The notes under the pieces: model-generated
What the model saw: the letters and a program-made list of their open reading frames with translations, nothing else
Told to the model about the DNA's origin: nothing
Databases searched by the model: none
Shown: in pieces, positions 1 to 13,583 of the stretch
Numbering within the stretch: the first letter of the stretch is position 1
How the letters are laid out: every line of letters starts with the position of its first letter
Position numbers and translations under genes: made by a program
From: Sialis fuliginosa
Lineage: Eukaryota > Arthropoda > Insecta > Megaloptera > Sialidae
Direction of reading: 5' to 3'
Length of the DNA stretch: 64,000 bases
Assembly (NCBI GenBank): GCA_961205875.1
Contig: OY540822.1
Coordinates: 12,960,501 to 13,024,500 of the forward strand

Positions 1-737
1 TATTTTTGTTACTTTTTCCAAACTTGAATATATTTGAAAGATAATTAAAACTAACCACTAAAAAATGTGGGGGGCTCGATTCAGTATTTTTAACGATATA
101 AACCGGTTTTTATATTAGGTCCATTAATTTTAATATTAATTTCAATTTAAAATATAAAAACATTTTTTTAGGAATCTCATTCATAGAAAAATATAAGAAA
201 ATAACGCGTTATGTCGAATAAAAAAAGTTAAAAAATGTATACCAACATTCAATAAAATTTAATTTCACAATTCCTGAAGAGCATTTTTTGATCAATTATA
301 AAATAAAAAACGATCTTAATTTAGGTATTTGAAGAACAAAAAGAACTATTTTTTTTACTTATATCTTCAGCTATGCTGCCCCCCCTTTACCTCGGTGCCC
401 TAGGCAGTGCCTACTTTGTAACGTACCACTGCATATTACAATACAATTAGTCAATTAACCCTTTTAACCCTGAATATTTAATATTGAAAATAAATTTCAA
501 AAGTATGGTACAGTAATAACAGCCCTGTAAATGTTATGGTGGTAAATGCCATGGCCGAAAGGGCTAAGCGTCCGAATTGTTGAGGGGTGTAAAGAGCCAG
601 TCTAATAAGTATTTACCGATTTGGAAATACACGCGAATGAAACCGCGGGAAAATTCTGGTTTAATAAGTAAAATAATATTTAAATATCTTCTTAAATTGA
701 ACAAAATATGTTCACGTCTATGGATTCGTAATATTAT
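1..737. other. Gene-free stretch
   Basis: I see no supportable gene here. The sequence is AT-rich with stop codons in all frames. A GC-richer patch around 375-430 (a C run followed by CTCGGTGCCCTAGGCAGTGC) and another near 530-600 look like degraded transposon sequence, but no paired termini could be found for them. Confidence 0.5.
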
Positions 738-1815
738 CAGTGGCGAGGCGTGAAGTTTTTATTAAGGGAAGCATATTTTGTCAATCCTCCTCCTCCTATT
801 AACAAAAAAAAACTAGTTATGAAACACATAAATTAAATAAGTTCTTATATATTTATATAGTAACTAAATGATTCTACGTCTTATTTTCTTGTATTTAGTT
901 GATATTTGTATGACGAGTTGAAGTTCACTGCAGGAAATATCACTAAAAAATTTCGAATTTTTGATTTCGTTAAAAGTATGTTTATTGTATAGAAAATGAC
1001 GTAAAAAGTTGTTTGTTTCAAACCGCAGGTCTGTATCTCAAATCGTTCTCGAGATATAGCCTCTCAAAGTTTTAGTTTTTTCAAATTTTTTGAGAAAAAA
1101 GGCCATAACTTTTGAACGTGTGGTCGGAATTGATTTTAGTTGACGGATTTGAAATCAGCGTGTCAAAATCTATATAATGACATGTATAATACTTTAAAAT
1201 CCGACAAAAAAATTTTGGCCAAAAATCGACATTTTTTTAAGGTATACCCCTTTGAATTTTTTCGATTTTTCGTGAAATTTTTTTTTTCGAGTTTTTAGGT
1301 ATTATACATGTCATTATATAGATTTTGACACGCTGATTTCAAATCCGTCAACTAAAATCAATTCCGACCACACGTTCAAAAGTTATGGCCTTTTTTCTCA
1401 AAAAATTTGAAAAAACTAAAACTTTGAGAGGCTATATCTCGAGAACGGTTTGAGATACAGACCTGCGGTTTGAAACAAACAACTTTTCACGTCATTTTCT
1501 ATACAATAAACATACTTTTAACGTAATCAAAAATTCGAAATTTTTTAGTGAAATTTCCTGCTGTGAACTTCAACTCGTCATAGAAATATCGACTAAAATA
1601 CAAGAAAAGAGAAGTATTATAGTTTTATAATTGAGCGTGTAAATTAATATTAAATGCTATTATTGATTTTTGGTTAAAATGTTTGAGTTGCGCATAAAGA
1701 TGAATATTCTAATATTTTTAAATTATTTATTAACTGAAAACACAGATTTGTATTAATTTACCCATAAAGTAAGGGAATCACTGCTTCCCCTGCTTCCATG
1801 GACGCTTCGCCACTG
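738..1815. mobile_element. hAT-like non-autonomous element containing a long foldback
   Basis: The left end reads CAGTGGCGAGGCGT and the right end, reverse-complemented, reads CAGTGGCGAAGCGT, giving short terminal inverted repeats. They are flanked by AATATTAT (730-737) and AATATTAC (1816-1823), a 7-of-8 match that fits the eight-base target duplication of hAT transposons. No transposase reading frame is present, so the copy is non-autonomous. The interior carries the long inverted repeat listed separately. Assignment to hAT rests on the CAGTGG-type terminus and duplication length. Confidence 0.6.
881..1612. repeat. Long inverted repeat (about 310-base arms)
   Basis: Bases 881-1192 are nearly the reverse complement of 1299-1612, with a loop of about 106 bases that itself contains smaller AAAAATCGA/TCGATTTTT complementarity. 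Matching blocks include ATGACGAGTTGAAGTTCAC on the left with its complement on the right, and a long central block around 1075-1190. Only scattered single-base differences separate the arms. If transcribed it would fold into a long double-stranded RNA. It sits wholly inside the hAT-like element 738-1815. Confidence 0.85.
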
Positions 1816-2169
1816 AATATTACAAGAATTTAAAGAACATTTCATTCTAATTGACTATGATAAATTAAACATATGTATATAACTGATTAAATATTTATAC
1901 AAATGTACAACTAAAACTCTAAGTTATAAATGGATATTATTTACAACATTTGCATTTAAATATCTCAGCTGTATAATATGTGCATACAACATGTTTTAAA
2001 CTTTACTTTGTTTCTTCTTTTTCGAAAAAGTCATTGCAAATGTATTTAATTTATAATAATTATATTCAGAGACGTATGTTCTTTTAAAGTACTGTCAAAT
2101 AAATCTTATTACGTGTACTAAGACCCATAGGCTACAACAAATGTGGGGGCCCAAGTATATATGTGTTGG

Positions 2170-2205
2170 TACACTACCGTCCATAAGTATTAAGGCACCC
2201 CAATT
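2170..2205 (+). mobile_element. Tc1/mariner-type terminal repeat, single end
   Basis: TACACTACCGTCCATAAGTA followed by TTAAGGCACCCC resembles the conserved outer end of Tc1-family transposons (TAC-GTACC-GTCAAAAGTATT-type). The matching inverted end was not found nearby, so this is probably a truncated remnant. Call made on motif resemblance only. Confidence 0.35.
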
Positions 2206-2567
2206 ATCTGTAAAATTAACAAACTATATATAAATATCTCAGGCGCGTATGACCCTCCTTAAGAATAAAAAAAATACACTAGATAATATATAATAAATTT
2301 TCAACTACAAAATCATTTGAATAAAAAAATTATATTTTGATAATTATCTCCTTGACACGTAGAAATGAAAATTGACATACTATTTTTAATATATCTAATT
2401 AGTAATTATTTTATATTAGTTATAGGAAATTGATTTTACTTCACTTCTAGTTGCCATATTGGTCATCTCTCTCTAATACCGTTTATTGCAAAATTCGAAT
2501 TTGTAAAATAAACAATCAAGGAAAGAATTTGCAGTCAAGAAAATGTTTGTTAACTAATATCTCTGAG

Positions 2568-2787
2568 AGAGCTTCAATGGGGCCCAGGCCAAACAACATT
2601 TCGGGGGGTGAAGGGGGCATACCACTCCGACTCGCGCGCTTAAGGAAATTTCTTACAAATTCCGTATTATCCTTAAATATCAGTTATAAATGTTTATGTA
2701 AAATATAAATAATTTTCGGGGGCCCTGAAGCCCAGGGGCTCGGGCCATGTGGCCCTTCTAGCCCCCTCCTCTATCTGGGCCTATACA
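2568..2787. mobile_element. Degraded copy of the CAGGCCC hAT-type repeat
   Basis: This stretch matches 55500-55600 plus 56140-56190: shared blocks include GCTTCAATGG-GCCCAG-CCAAACA, GGAAATTTCT-AC-AATTCC-TATTATCC, GTAAAATATAAAT-ATTTTC and the end CTCTAT-TGGGCCT. It lacks the 484-base insertion present in the other copy, so it works as an empty-site comparator. The left terminus is missing or too decayed to recognise. Confidence 0.6.
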
Positions 2788-3656
2788 ATATTTTTAAGTA
2801 GGACAACACCGATAGTTATAATTTTTCAAAAACCAAAACATATGTAAAAAAAGAATCAACATATAATTTTATAAATTACAAACCGATGGTTTGTAGAATA
2901 TAAACGCCTTCAGATTAAGGAAATAAATAAATCACTAGCACCGTAATAACTTAGTTCATTCAATGGCCGCTAAAGCCTCGCGGCATATTTGTCGCACTAC
3001 ATCGCCAGCTATCGTTGTTGCATGATATAGAAATATTAACTAAATAATTTATGTATTAAAAGGAATTCTTGAAACGTACAGATATTATACTGTTAATATT
3101 GCAAAAAAATGTACCTAGTATCATCGTTATTAATGCGTTATGATTATTTTTATTTTTACAGTAACGCGCTACCTGCAACCCTCTTTCTTGATTAAATATT
3201 GTAAAAATTAAAAATACTAAATTAACAAAAATCGTAGTAAACGAATTTTTCAAATGGGGTAAGGGGGGGGGGAATCCAACTAGACGTCATTCGACGGGGT
3301 TTCACCCTCTAGTTTCTATTAAATTAAACAAAAGGTAATATGTTTATTGTTTATTATTCATAAATCTAATTTGTTTCAATATGCATAACAACTGCATTTA
3401 TCATTCTTATAAAAGGACTTTTTTATTATAATTATTATTATTCAGGAACAATCCAAATTTCAACATTTTTTTTGGTTTTCTTCGTTATAAATTGAATTAA
3501 AGTAACACGACTTAAAAGTTAAGGTTTTCACATTTTTTTTAACGAATGTTGTTTGTTGATTTGTTAACCCTATTCAAGCTTATGAAATCAAAATGACGTG
3601 AACAATTATTTTAAAGCTGAAAATCTACACTTTCGAAAAACATAAACACATTTACC

Positions 3657-3874
3657 CATAGACATAGAGCATGGACTCGAAAACAGTCGTATCAAAAGAA
3701 AGAGATTGAAAATGGTTTGGGATATACTTATCCTTATTTAAACAGGAATGTCTATTTCATTCCTATTAGAAAAAGAGATACATATATCCCAAACGCCACC
3801 GCATCTCTCTCTGTTTTGAAGAAATGTTACACCATTATGTTAACACATAATACCCAGTCCATGCTCTATCTATG
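3657..3874. mobile_element. hAT-type MITE, copy 1
   Basis: A 218-base element whose ends are inverted (CATAGACATAGAGCATGGAC at the left; GTCCATGCTCTATCTATG at the right). It is flanked by CATTTACC (3649-3656) and CATTTATC (3875-3882), a 7-of-8 target duplication. A second copy of nearly the same length lies at 49624-49840 with a perfect eight-base duplication. The 76-codon open frame inside is a by-product, not a gene. Confidence 0.8.
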
Positions 3875-6800
3875 CATTTATCTAAAAAACAAATTTAACC
3901 CCAAAATTTGCCAAAAATATGCATTTTATATATCTATAACTCCATAAAAAAATAATTAAAACTTCAATCTATAAGAAGCATTGAAAATTAAAGACTTTTA
4001 ATTTATTTATGTACGTCAATTTTTACTATAAGAGCTTTGAATATGGGCCTATTAATAAATTTGAAGAGTGTAATACATGGTACAATTTACAAACCTTCTA
4101 AAAAATTAATGACATTTTACCACTCACCCTGGATTCAACACTGATTATGAAAATTTCATCTCAATGAGTAAAATGAAAAATCGACGCCTATACGCCACTC
4201 TTAAATGTCACAGCAGGATACAAAAAGCACAACTATTTTATCAAATCTAATTTCATACAAATGACTTATTAAATATCCGAATTTGACGTTGACATAATTA
4301 TAAATAAAAATAAATTTTGCGTTTGTACGCATACAATTTTACACATAAAATATAAATTCATTATTTTAAAAGTTATCACAATATTTACTTACTTGGTGAT
4401 TGTTGCTATACAAATGTTTATATGTCAACAATAAAAAATATACATGCACAATAAAATCAACATTATTTTGAGAATAATGCATTTAAAACACGAATAGACC
4501 GCACACGATTTTTTATAATAAATTGCCGGTGTTTTTTTTTGACACACGTGTTTCAACTAATCACGTAATAAACTCTTTTGTAAATTGTCTATGATTTTTT
4601 TTATTTTATCATAATATTGTAGATAAATCTATTAAAATGTATTACTCTGTGATTGCAGGATCCAAAAATATTAAAAATAAAGTCACTAAAACATTAACAT
4701 GCATTAATATTATTACAAATGACAAGAACGACAAGTCGCAATTATATTATGATAATCAGCGCCAATGTGAAAAAAGTATTTACTATTATTATTGTATTTT
4801 CATTTGTTATTTTCGACAACTGCGACAAAAGAAAAAATAGGACGGTGTAATTAAATTATGGAACGTTTTTTAAGGTATTTGACTGTTTTGTGGGTGCCAC
4901 TAACAGAAATATAAATATAGATTAAAAAAATGCAATTCTGATTTTAATTGTTGACATAAATATTATTTTACAATTTGGTTGGGTATTATTACAGACAGAC
5001 CAAAATTTATTTGCTGTGATTGATCTGCCCACAAAACAGTGAATTAATGAATTGATCATTTTGTTAAAAATATTTTTTATTTAATTTTTTTGTTAGCATA
5101 GCTCATAATTTTTTATTTACAATTATATGTTATATATTGCTAACTACATAAAAAATACCGACATATTGTACTAGTATATAAAGTTCTAGTTGGGGCATTA
5201 TGGTAGCTAAATACTGTTAAAAAAATTATACATAAAATTTTTTATACGAATTGTAATTTATCAAAACTTAAACTTAACTAATTGTTTCCAAATGTTTAAT
5301 ATATGATGCACCCCATTTTTGTTATAAGTCTCAAAATATTTTAAAAACACTTCTCTAAATACTGTAACGAACACAATAATATATATATATGTATGTATTA
5401 TGGTCAATGGCAGGCAATAACATTTTAATACTTATATAAAATTTGCAATTTGTATATTATTTATAACGTACATATATGTAATTTAAAAACAAGGAACTTT
5501 TCAATACTGCATGTAGGTACATATTAATTGTCAATAGTCAAAACATAATAACTCACATTCTGATAAACACTTAAGGTACTGGCACCAGTCTTGGATATGA
5601 CCCCAGTAATGGCTATTTTTTAATTAAATGTACTGAATTGTAAATATTTGTTGATATTTGATTACTACAATTTCTGAATATTAATCTATATACATTTAAC
5701 TGTCTTACAGCGTGATTTGATGACAATCGGCCAATAGGTGTTAAAATGGTGGACATTTAAACTAATTATTAGTATAATTTATTTATTAATTATTATATTA
5801 TCATAACAACCGCTTTACATTGTTTCAAATTTGACGATTCTTTCTTTTATATCTTTTGTGTCATAGTACTTATCATTTTGTAATCATTAGCTAGTGTCCA
5901 TCACTGCGTGCTCATTACTGGTTTTACTTTATCCATTACTAGAGAAAAAACAAACTATATTTGCAGACTTTGGTAATTAAATTGATTAAATAAAGAGTTA
6001 CTTGTTTTATTAATAACATGAGTTCATGAGAATTACAAAAAAGAAGCCACGTCAATCACAAAAACCTTGCTCTTATAGCGGCCATAACTGGTGCCAGTAT
6101 TCATTTGTGGGTACATTTATTTCAAAACGTATGTAATGTAATATATCATTATGTTATTAAACAATGTGACTGCGCAGTGAAGAAAATTAGAATATATCTA
6201 TCTTTAATAGATAACTCACTACAGTCGTTTTTATAATTTTAATATTGTTAATATTATTACAAAAACTTTAGGGCGAAAAAACTGGAATTCGCTACTAAAT
6301 TCCATTATATTAATGCGTCAAAAATGGAATATTTTTTGTATATACAAACAGTATTAAAAAGAGTTATTTTCTGTGTGCGTAACTTTTATACCCTTCTTTA
6401 TAAAACATGTTATATGTTTGTTTATATAGCAATTATAGAATAGAATAGAATAGAATATAATAATAATAATAATATAATGTTTAAAATGTTATAACGTTCA
6501 AACTTCTATAACTATATAATATGTATAATAACTATGTATATTCATTTAATTAAAACCAAAATAAATATTGCTTACAAAGACAATTAAAATAAAAAAACTA
6601 TTAGTATCTACATCGCACAACAATTAAATTATTCTGACAACGTGTATTTAATCCTTATAGCCCCAAATTTTAATTTGCTTGTAATATAAATAATGTAAAA
6701 TATTGCAGAAAAAATACTTTGTTCTATAATTTATAAAAGTCAGGGACTAAAATGGTTTAAATGCTTTTAAAATGCAAATATACAAAATAATGTTGTGTAA

Positions 6801-7229
6801 AATTATCATAAACAATTTCATAATTCAATTAAACTATTACATTTAGATTTACCAATAAAATGGTGTATCTCACATTAAAATTGATCTAATAAATAATATA
6901 ATTGTAAAATATATTTACAATATTAATATAAATAAAAAATATATAATTCAAATCCTATTGAAATCAAAGATTTAAACAAAATTTGAGCCGTTTAAAATTT
7001 AAAAAATTAAAAGGCTCATACATTAACACTGCATTGCATTAACTTTTTAACTTTGTTCAATTTATTTTATTTCGCTTTTTATTTAATGCAATCCAGCATA
7101 GTTCAGTTCAGTTATTTGCTTAGTTTCCGATGTTTAAAACTTTGATTTCGACATTGCATATATTCTATTAAGTAGTCCTAAAATCAAATATATGTATGGA
7201 TATACATAATACTAGTTATCTGCGTGAGA

Positions 7230-10200
7230 TCAAAATATACGATATGCGTTGGGATACTTTGTTGGCAAGGCATTTAAAATATATTTAGCACAATATGGCC
7301 AGTCTAATTTGACTAAAGCTTCAGCTATTTTAGTTTCTAATTCACGGCTAGTTTTTTCTTCACCGTATTTGTATAAATACTTTACCAATCGTCCGTAATG
7401 GTTATAAACTGCCGCGTGCCACATCGAGAAGAATATTACCTTAAAATATAATAACATTGAATATGTTACTTTCTTGATTCAGGAAAACACCTCAGTTATT
7501 GAAAATATTTCAATCAAATCACAGATAAAATAATAAAATTAAATATTACCTTGTTATCATTAGCATCTACATATTTCAATAAGTCAGTCCAAATGTTAGA
7601 AATTTCTGAGAGTAATGACTGTTTTTGTTCTTTATCTTCTGTGTTGAAGTAGCGACGGCAAAGTAAAATACCTTTACGTGCAAGCATTTCCACTAACGTA
7701 ACCTTCTTCTTATCCATTTCACTGTAAAATAAAAGTTAAAATAGGAAAAAAAAAACACCAAGAATAAAAATCAAATACTTACGTTTTAATTTTACTCGCA
7801 TCTTGACGATTATCTAGTTTCATTCCATAAAACGCAAGTAAATTTTTCTGATTGATGTTATTTATTACTTCGTTTGATATTTCTTCAATTTTATTTGAAA
7901 TTGCTTCATCTTGATTGGAAGAACCATGTAAGGAGTTTACTGATGGAGCTTGTTTTTTCAGTTCCCAAGGGTCAAGACTTTGCAAGAGAGCAACATGGAA
8001 TAGATGGTGATAATCGGGGTACGCTTCTTTTAAATCTTTATATGTTTTCTCAGACAGTTCGCGGTTATCTAAAACATTAATGCAAATATCAAAATAACGT
8101 AACTGTACTGTGAAAACAACAACCATTCTTTACCTCCTAATTTTGTTAACCATTGTGTCATAAATTCTCTCAAAGCTTCGTAATAATCTTCAGTTTTTGT
8201 TTTTGTTTTATCATTATTTGTAGAAGCACCGTTCGAATTTGATTTAACACTCTTTTTTGGTAAATCGCATAGAACATATTTAAACGGATATACGTCAACT
8301 TTTTTTCCGATTTCATCTTTTGCATATGTAATTGTTCCCGTTAAGTATTGCCCTATAATGACACCTTTTGCAATCCTATTATGAAATATACAAAAATCAG
8401 TTTTGTTTGTTATATTTAATTATTTTATTTTAACATACTTATCGTTATTTAATGGAGCAATATAAATCGGATATATACAATTTGCCGATACAGCTGCGCT
8501 TGACATTTTTTTAACGAAATTTACAGCTTGCGATTGACTAGCGTATATGTCCAAGTTAATAGGCGATGGAAGCTTTTGTGACACCAGTAAAGGAACATCT
8601 ACATATTTTTCTAACAATTCTTTTTTATCGTGTCTTATTTGTAGTTTTAATGTATAATCGCCTTTTTCTAATTTCTTAACATACTGAAAAGCAAATAGAA
8701 AATGTTATTGTCTATAATTATTAAATATTGTAAATAGAGTTACTTTATTTGGATAAGCATCTCCAACAGCCATAACTTGTTTATTTGAATCATACAAATA
8801 CCATAACTGTGACTCAAACTCGGATTCGTAAAGTACATCGCTAAATATAGCACAATTGGGCATAACTTCAGTTGCCTTTGCTATGTGAAAAGTATAAGTC
8901 AAAACAAGATCATATATCTGTCGGCCTGGTAAAATTATGTCTCTTGATGATAATGAATTAATTTTTGAGTCCGTTGGTCTAAAAGAAATAAACATTTTTT
9001 ATACTTACTTATTTATTTATTATTTATTTTAAATACCTTATAGGTTGTATGCTATTTTTCAATGTTACTACTGGAGCAATTTCATCTAATCTTGCGCTTT
9101 TAATTTGTATTGTGCGTAAACCATCGGCTGCATGCATTATGACGTTGTTATCTTCTGGTTTAAGACCGTAAAACGAAAGAGAATACATTAACGTAACATC
9201 TCCTAAGTTGGCCCAATATTTTGCAATAACGACTTCTAAAACCAATCCAGCTTTGACTTTGAATCCATGTAAATTTTCAGTTTGTGAAGAAACATTCCAC
9301 ATTTTTTGTGATTCTAACGTTTTACAACTTTGTTTCGGTTGAATTTGCATACAATGTATCATGAATCTTCCTGACCGATCATTTTCCTTTATTTTTAATT
9401 TAAGAACAGCCCAAGTAGCACCTTCAGGAACGTTAAGAAATATTCTTTGTATTGTGTTTGGTTCAAAATGAGCATCATCTCTTTTGATTGCCGGTGTTGC
9501 GAAGTTTCCATCAATTGTTATCGGTCTAACAATAGTAATCGGTACTCTGAATAGTGGACCTTTATCAATACGATCGACTTCATAAGCTTCCACACTAAAA
9601 GTAAATTACAAATTTGTATAACACAAATATGTATTTTATAACTATACTTACCAAGTAGTATGAACACCATGTGGTAAAGTCAAATGATCTATACGGACTG
9701 AAAAATTCCTTGCTATATTCATCAAGTCTAAATGCGTTGGACATTGTACATATGACTCTTTACAAACAAATGCCAATTTCACACTGAAGCGTATCTTTGC
9801 CGATAAATTATTATCATTATTCTCCATGAAAAATGGTTCGACAATAACATTGAAATCTTTCATTTCGCTATAACTGTTTCCTCTTATATGTATCCCTTTA
9901 CTTCCCGCACTAGAACAACTCACAGCAAATCGGACATCACGAGCTTGGCAATCATGGTAAAGTGTTAATAATTCAAAAGCTTTTTCAACTTGAAGCAGAC
10001 CTCGGCCTTGAGCAAAAGGATCGACTGAGTCTAAATATTGAGCAGAATTTTCTAAAGCACGTTTGATACTGTACGGAGAATAATTTAACTTCTTTTGCAG
10101 CATACCCGAAATTAAAAGTCCTGCAAAAGTCACAAGACATTAGTTGGCTTCCTACAATTGTAACAAGAAAACATACCCACTGCCCCGGCGACATGAGGGG

Positions 10201-12197
10201 AAGACATGCTGGTACCGTTTAATAACTGGCAATTTCTTAATGTAAAATTAGGCACGGAAGTTATTGCAGCACCCGGAGCACAAACTGTGACACCGAAATC
10301 GCCATCGATTGTGGGACCTCGTGATGACCAAGTGTACGGCATTCCTGGTAGTTTCTGCCGGAGCGAGTATTCTGCAATCATCATTTCAGGAGATACGTAA
10401 GCTCCTACACCGATTAAAGTCGTTTGACTTATATCAGGTGGTGTGCCGATAGTGCATAATGCAGGTCCGTGGTTTCCTGCTGAAACTACCCAAGCAACTC
10501 CGTATTTATTTACAATTTCATTCATTAGTTCGCCAATTCGCCTGAAATTTAATTAAAACTAATTATTGTACAGGTGTATTTATTTAAATCAGCACAATCT
10601 ATGTACCCAGTATTTGACCAGTGTGCATGTTCTCCGTAACTCATATTTATAACGTGTACTCTATGCGTCAAATGCATTTCCATTATTTTGATCATAGCTC
10701 TAACTAATGCAGTACCGGTTTCCATAGAACCGAGCCTAGCGTCACCAATTGTACATGAAATGATTTGAGCACCAGGGGCCACTCCATTTCTTTCGGGCTC
10801 ATCAGGAAAATGAGCTGCTGCAATACAAGCGACGTGGGTTCCGTGTCCAGCTAGAATAAAGCGTAGTATTATTTTTCCATCAGCTGAATTCTTATAAATA
10901 ACTTTAACTTACAGCACATTCCGACAACTTCAAGTAAATTTCCATTATCGTATACGTTAACGCTTATATTAAATTGATCGATTTCAGTCAAAGCTGCAAA
11001 CTCGTGAGTTTTTGAATATTCTCCCAGAACTTTACATTTCTCCAAATCCCCGTTTTCAGTCGTATCCAAGCATGCTCTCCAGACTTCACCGTCATTAAAA
11101 ACAATGCAGTCATATGTAGGACCAACGTCATTATATTTCTTTTCAAAATTTGACAATAATTCTACTCTTGCTTCGAGATCTTCCTTTATTGTTTTTTCAT
11201 CAGTTGTCAATATCCCAGCTAAAATGGTTTTTTTAAATAAAATATTTGATTTTATTTATTTTAGAAATCTGGAATTTACTGTATTTCCTCAATTATAAAC
11301 ACACTATTTTGGTGTCTCTGAATTCAGTTTTTAAATCCTTTTATTGTAATTGTATGACATTGTCTGTTATAATGAAGTTTATTTTAGTTATTTTTTATTA
11401 TTGGTATATAATAATTTAAGGAAATACGGTAATTCAATACAGATAACTTAAAATAATATAATTCCAATAAAAATATTTTATTTCAGTTTTTTTTTTAGAA
11501 TATCTTACTATGGTTAGTTTCAAACTCTTGTAAATTCTTTGTTGCTTCAGCTGAAGCTTTTCTGTGCTCGGGATCCCAAAGCTTTTCTTTGCGGTGTTCT
11601 TGAATTCGTTCACGTAATTTACAAGGATACAATTCAAAAGGGTTTTTCACTCCTATATGATAATTTCCAGAAGGGTTTTTCCACGTACTTGGGATCTAAA
11701 TAATAAAAAAAGTTTATTTTAACAGATCATATCACTAAAGAAATAATAACTATGATGATACATCACTTTTAGCGTTCGCCCAGTTATTCCTTTTATTGTT
11801 CCATTTGTAGCTTGCACGATTGTGTTTGTGTCGACGTCTCCTGCTCCACTGCAGTCAAATCTTTCAAGAAGTTTGTCTTCCCTGGTCGTAGTAGTCTAAA
11901 TAAATAAAAATTGCATTATACTTGAATTTCTTGAAAATGAGACAAAGACATATATACTTATACAATATAAATACATATAACTCTCTTTGTTCTACATTTT
12001 TAACCTTATCAATGATGACAAATTAAATTTTATACCTGCAATCCTGGAGCACCAGGATCAACACCTGAGTCAAATATTGCAATAATAACTCCTCTTCCAT
12101 CATATTCAGAGTTTTTTGTTAAAAAACTAGTCACTCCAGTCTCTTTTTTCGGCAATAAACCCCATACAGGGAAATTTTCAATCATATTATTCGCCAT
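7230..12197 (-). CDS. TPP2: Tripeptidyl-peptidase 2 (complete, 14 coding exons)
   Basis: Giant cytosolic subtilisin-family serine exopeptidase that removes tripeptides from N-termini downstream of the proteasome. Coding exons, in gene order: 12036-12197, 11767-11895, 11509-11695, 10913-11218, 10607-10850, 10177-10541, 9652-10120, 9037-9594, 8744-8978, 8439-8683, 8134-8375, 7783-8068, 7550-7721, 7230-7439. All junctions are GT-AG and phases close to a 1269-residue protein; human TPP2 is about 1249. The catalytic residues are visible: Asp43 in IFDSGVDPG, His264 in GHGTHVA, oxyanion Asn366 in SAGNHG and Ser454 in NGTSMSSPH. The first His loop codon is split by an intron (SGHGTH is completed across exons 4-5). 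The start [13 protein letters not shown] is the first ATG of exon 1; the second Met at position 5 is an alternative. Nothing suggests a pseudogene. Confidence 0.96.
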
Positions 12198-13130
12198 ATT
12201 TACTTTTATTGCATAGAATTAAAAATATATATTTGTTCTTATACTAACTGCTTTATCATTAACATATACGATGTAGGTAAGGCCCGACAGGTGGCGATAA
12301 CAGTCTATACTACGTGTATTATTCTTTGGCTTTATGGTAAAACAACTATAAAGGCTCTGCCAAATATACGTACGTATGCATGAAACAAATAAATAATAAA
12401 TACTGAACAATTTAATACTATACGAATCATTTTTATTGCTGGCATATTTTAAATATGTATACTGTAATTTTTAGTAGATAGGTATCAAAGAATTTACATT
12501 GTATTAAGTCGAAACCGACTCCACTTTGAATATAATTTAATATTAGATCCCTGATTAGATCTTATTAATATACTAGTATTTAAACATTATACTGATTGTG
12601 CCACTGTCTCTTTGTATAGTCAGTCAAGTGCATTAAACCCTTTACATGAGGCATACATATATTTATTTATTATTATTTTTATAATGTATTAACGGTATTA
12701 ACAATCAGATATTGATTTATTATTATAGGACAGAACAAACATAAAAACCTGCAATAATCATAATAAAAATCAATGCCTAATTCATTTTAAAATATCAATT
12801 AGGTAATTATTACAAAAATTAAATACATTATTTATTATTCTGTGGTATGTACATATAAATAACACTAGACTTGATGTTCAACTACAATAAATAAATATTT
12901 AATTTGTTTGTAATGCACATGTGTAAAACATGGTTAAGGCTTGAAAGATTTTACACACACATATTATTATGAAAACAACAATAATTTTTTAATAATTTAA
13001 TGCCTATCCATATAGTATTTCTTCATCTATGTATTGTTTTAAGATGGCGGATGTAAATATGTACTGAAAAACACATCCTTATTGAATTTGAAAATAATTG
13101 ACACTCCATCAAAGGTAATATGACTCGCTG
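12198..13130. other. Upstream region of TPP2
   Basis: AT-rich sequence 5' of the TPP2 start. It should contain the promoter and any 5' untranslated exon of TPP2, but no core-promoter motif stands out from the AT-rich background and no other gene is supported. Confidence 0.4.
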
Positions 13131-13170
13131 ATATCAGAAATGATAATAGATTTTAAATAAATTCACAATT

Positions 13171-13583
13171 CTATGGCACCAAGGTATTTTACGGCACCAA
13201 GATATTCTACGGCACCAAGGTATTCTACGGCACCAAGGTATTCTAGGGCACCAAGGTATTTTGCCTAGAATACCTTGGTGCCCTAGAATTCCTTGGTGCT
13301 CTAGAATACCTTGATGCCCTAGAATTCCTTGGTGCCCTAAAATACCTTGGTGCCCTAGAATACCTTGGTGCCCTAGAATTCCTTGGTGCCGTAGAATACC
13401 TTGGTGCCCTAGAATACCTTGGTGCCGTAGAATACCTTGGTGCCTTAAAATACCTTGGTGCCCTAGAATTCCTTGGTGCCGTAAAATACCTTGGTGCCCT
13501 AGAATACCTTGGTGCCGTAAAATACCTTGGTGCCGTAGAATACCTTGGTGCCGTAGAATACTTTGGTGCCATAGAATACCTAT
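13171..13583. repeat. Inverted 18-base minisatellite
   Basis: About five copies of an 18-base unit (GGCACCAAGGTATTCTAC) run in one direction from 13171 to about 13262, then about seventeen copies run in the opposite orientation (AATACCTTGGTGCCCTAG) to 13583. Units vary mainly at CCCTAG/CCGTAG/CCGTAA. The outermost units are also mirror images (CTATGGCACC at the left, GGTGCCATAG at the right). Since 18 is divisible by three, long open frames of six-residue repeats arise on the minus strand; these are not genes. Confidence 0.95.

Larger units (their letters stand above)
1824..7229. other. Gene-free, repeat-bearing intergenic region
   Basis: No exon-like open frame with good splice sites was found; the short open frames here have no family resemblance and strongly AT-driven composition. 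The region holds a Tc1-like terminus near 2170, a degraded copy of a hAT-type repeat at about 2568-2787, a hAT MITE at 3657-3874 and simple repeats near 6440-6475 (AGAAT units followed by AAT units). The right end should contain the 3' untranslated region of the minus-strand TPP2 gene. Confidence 0.5.

Noticed and set aside
3717-3947. 76-codon open frame
   Set aside because: Lies inside a hAT MITE defined by inverted ends and target duplications.
4637-4840. 67-codon open frame
   Set aside because: AT-driven composition (Asn, Lys, Ile, Tyr), no family, no neighbouring exon signals.
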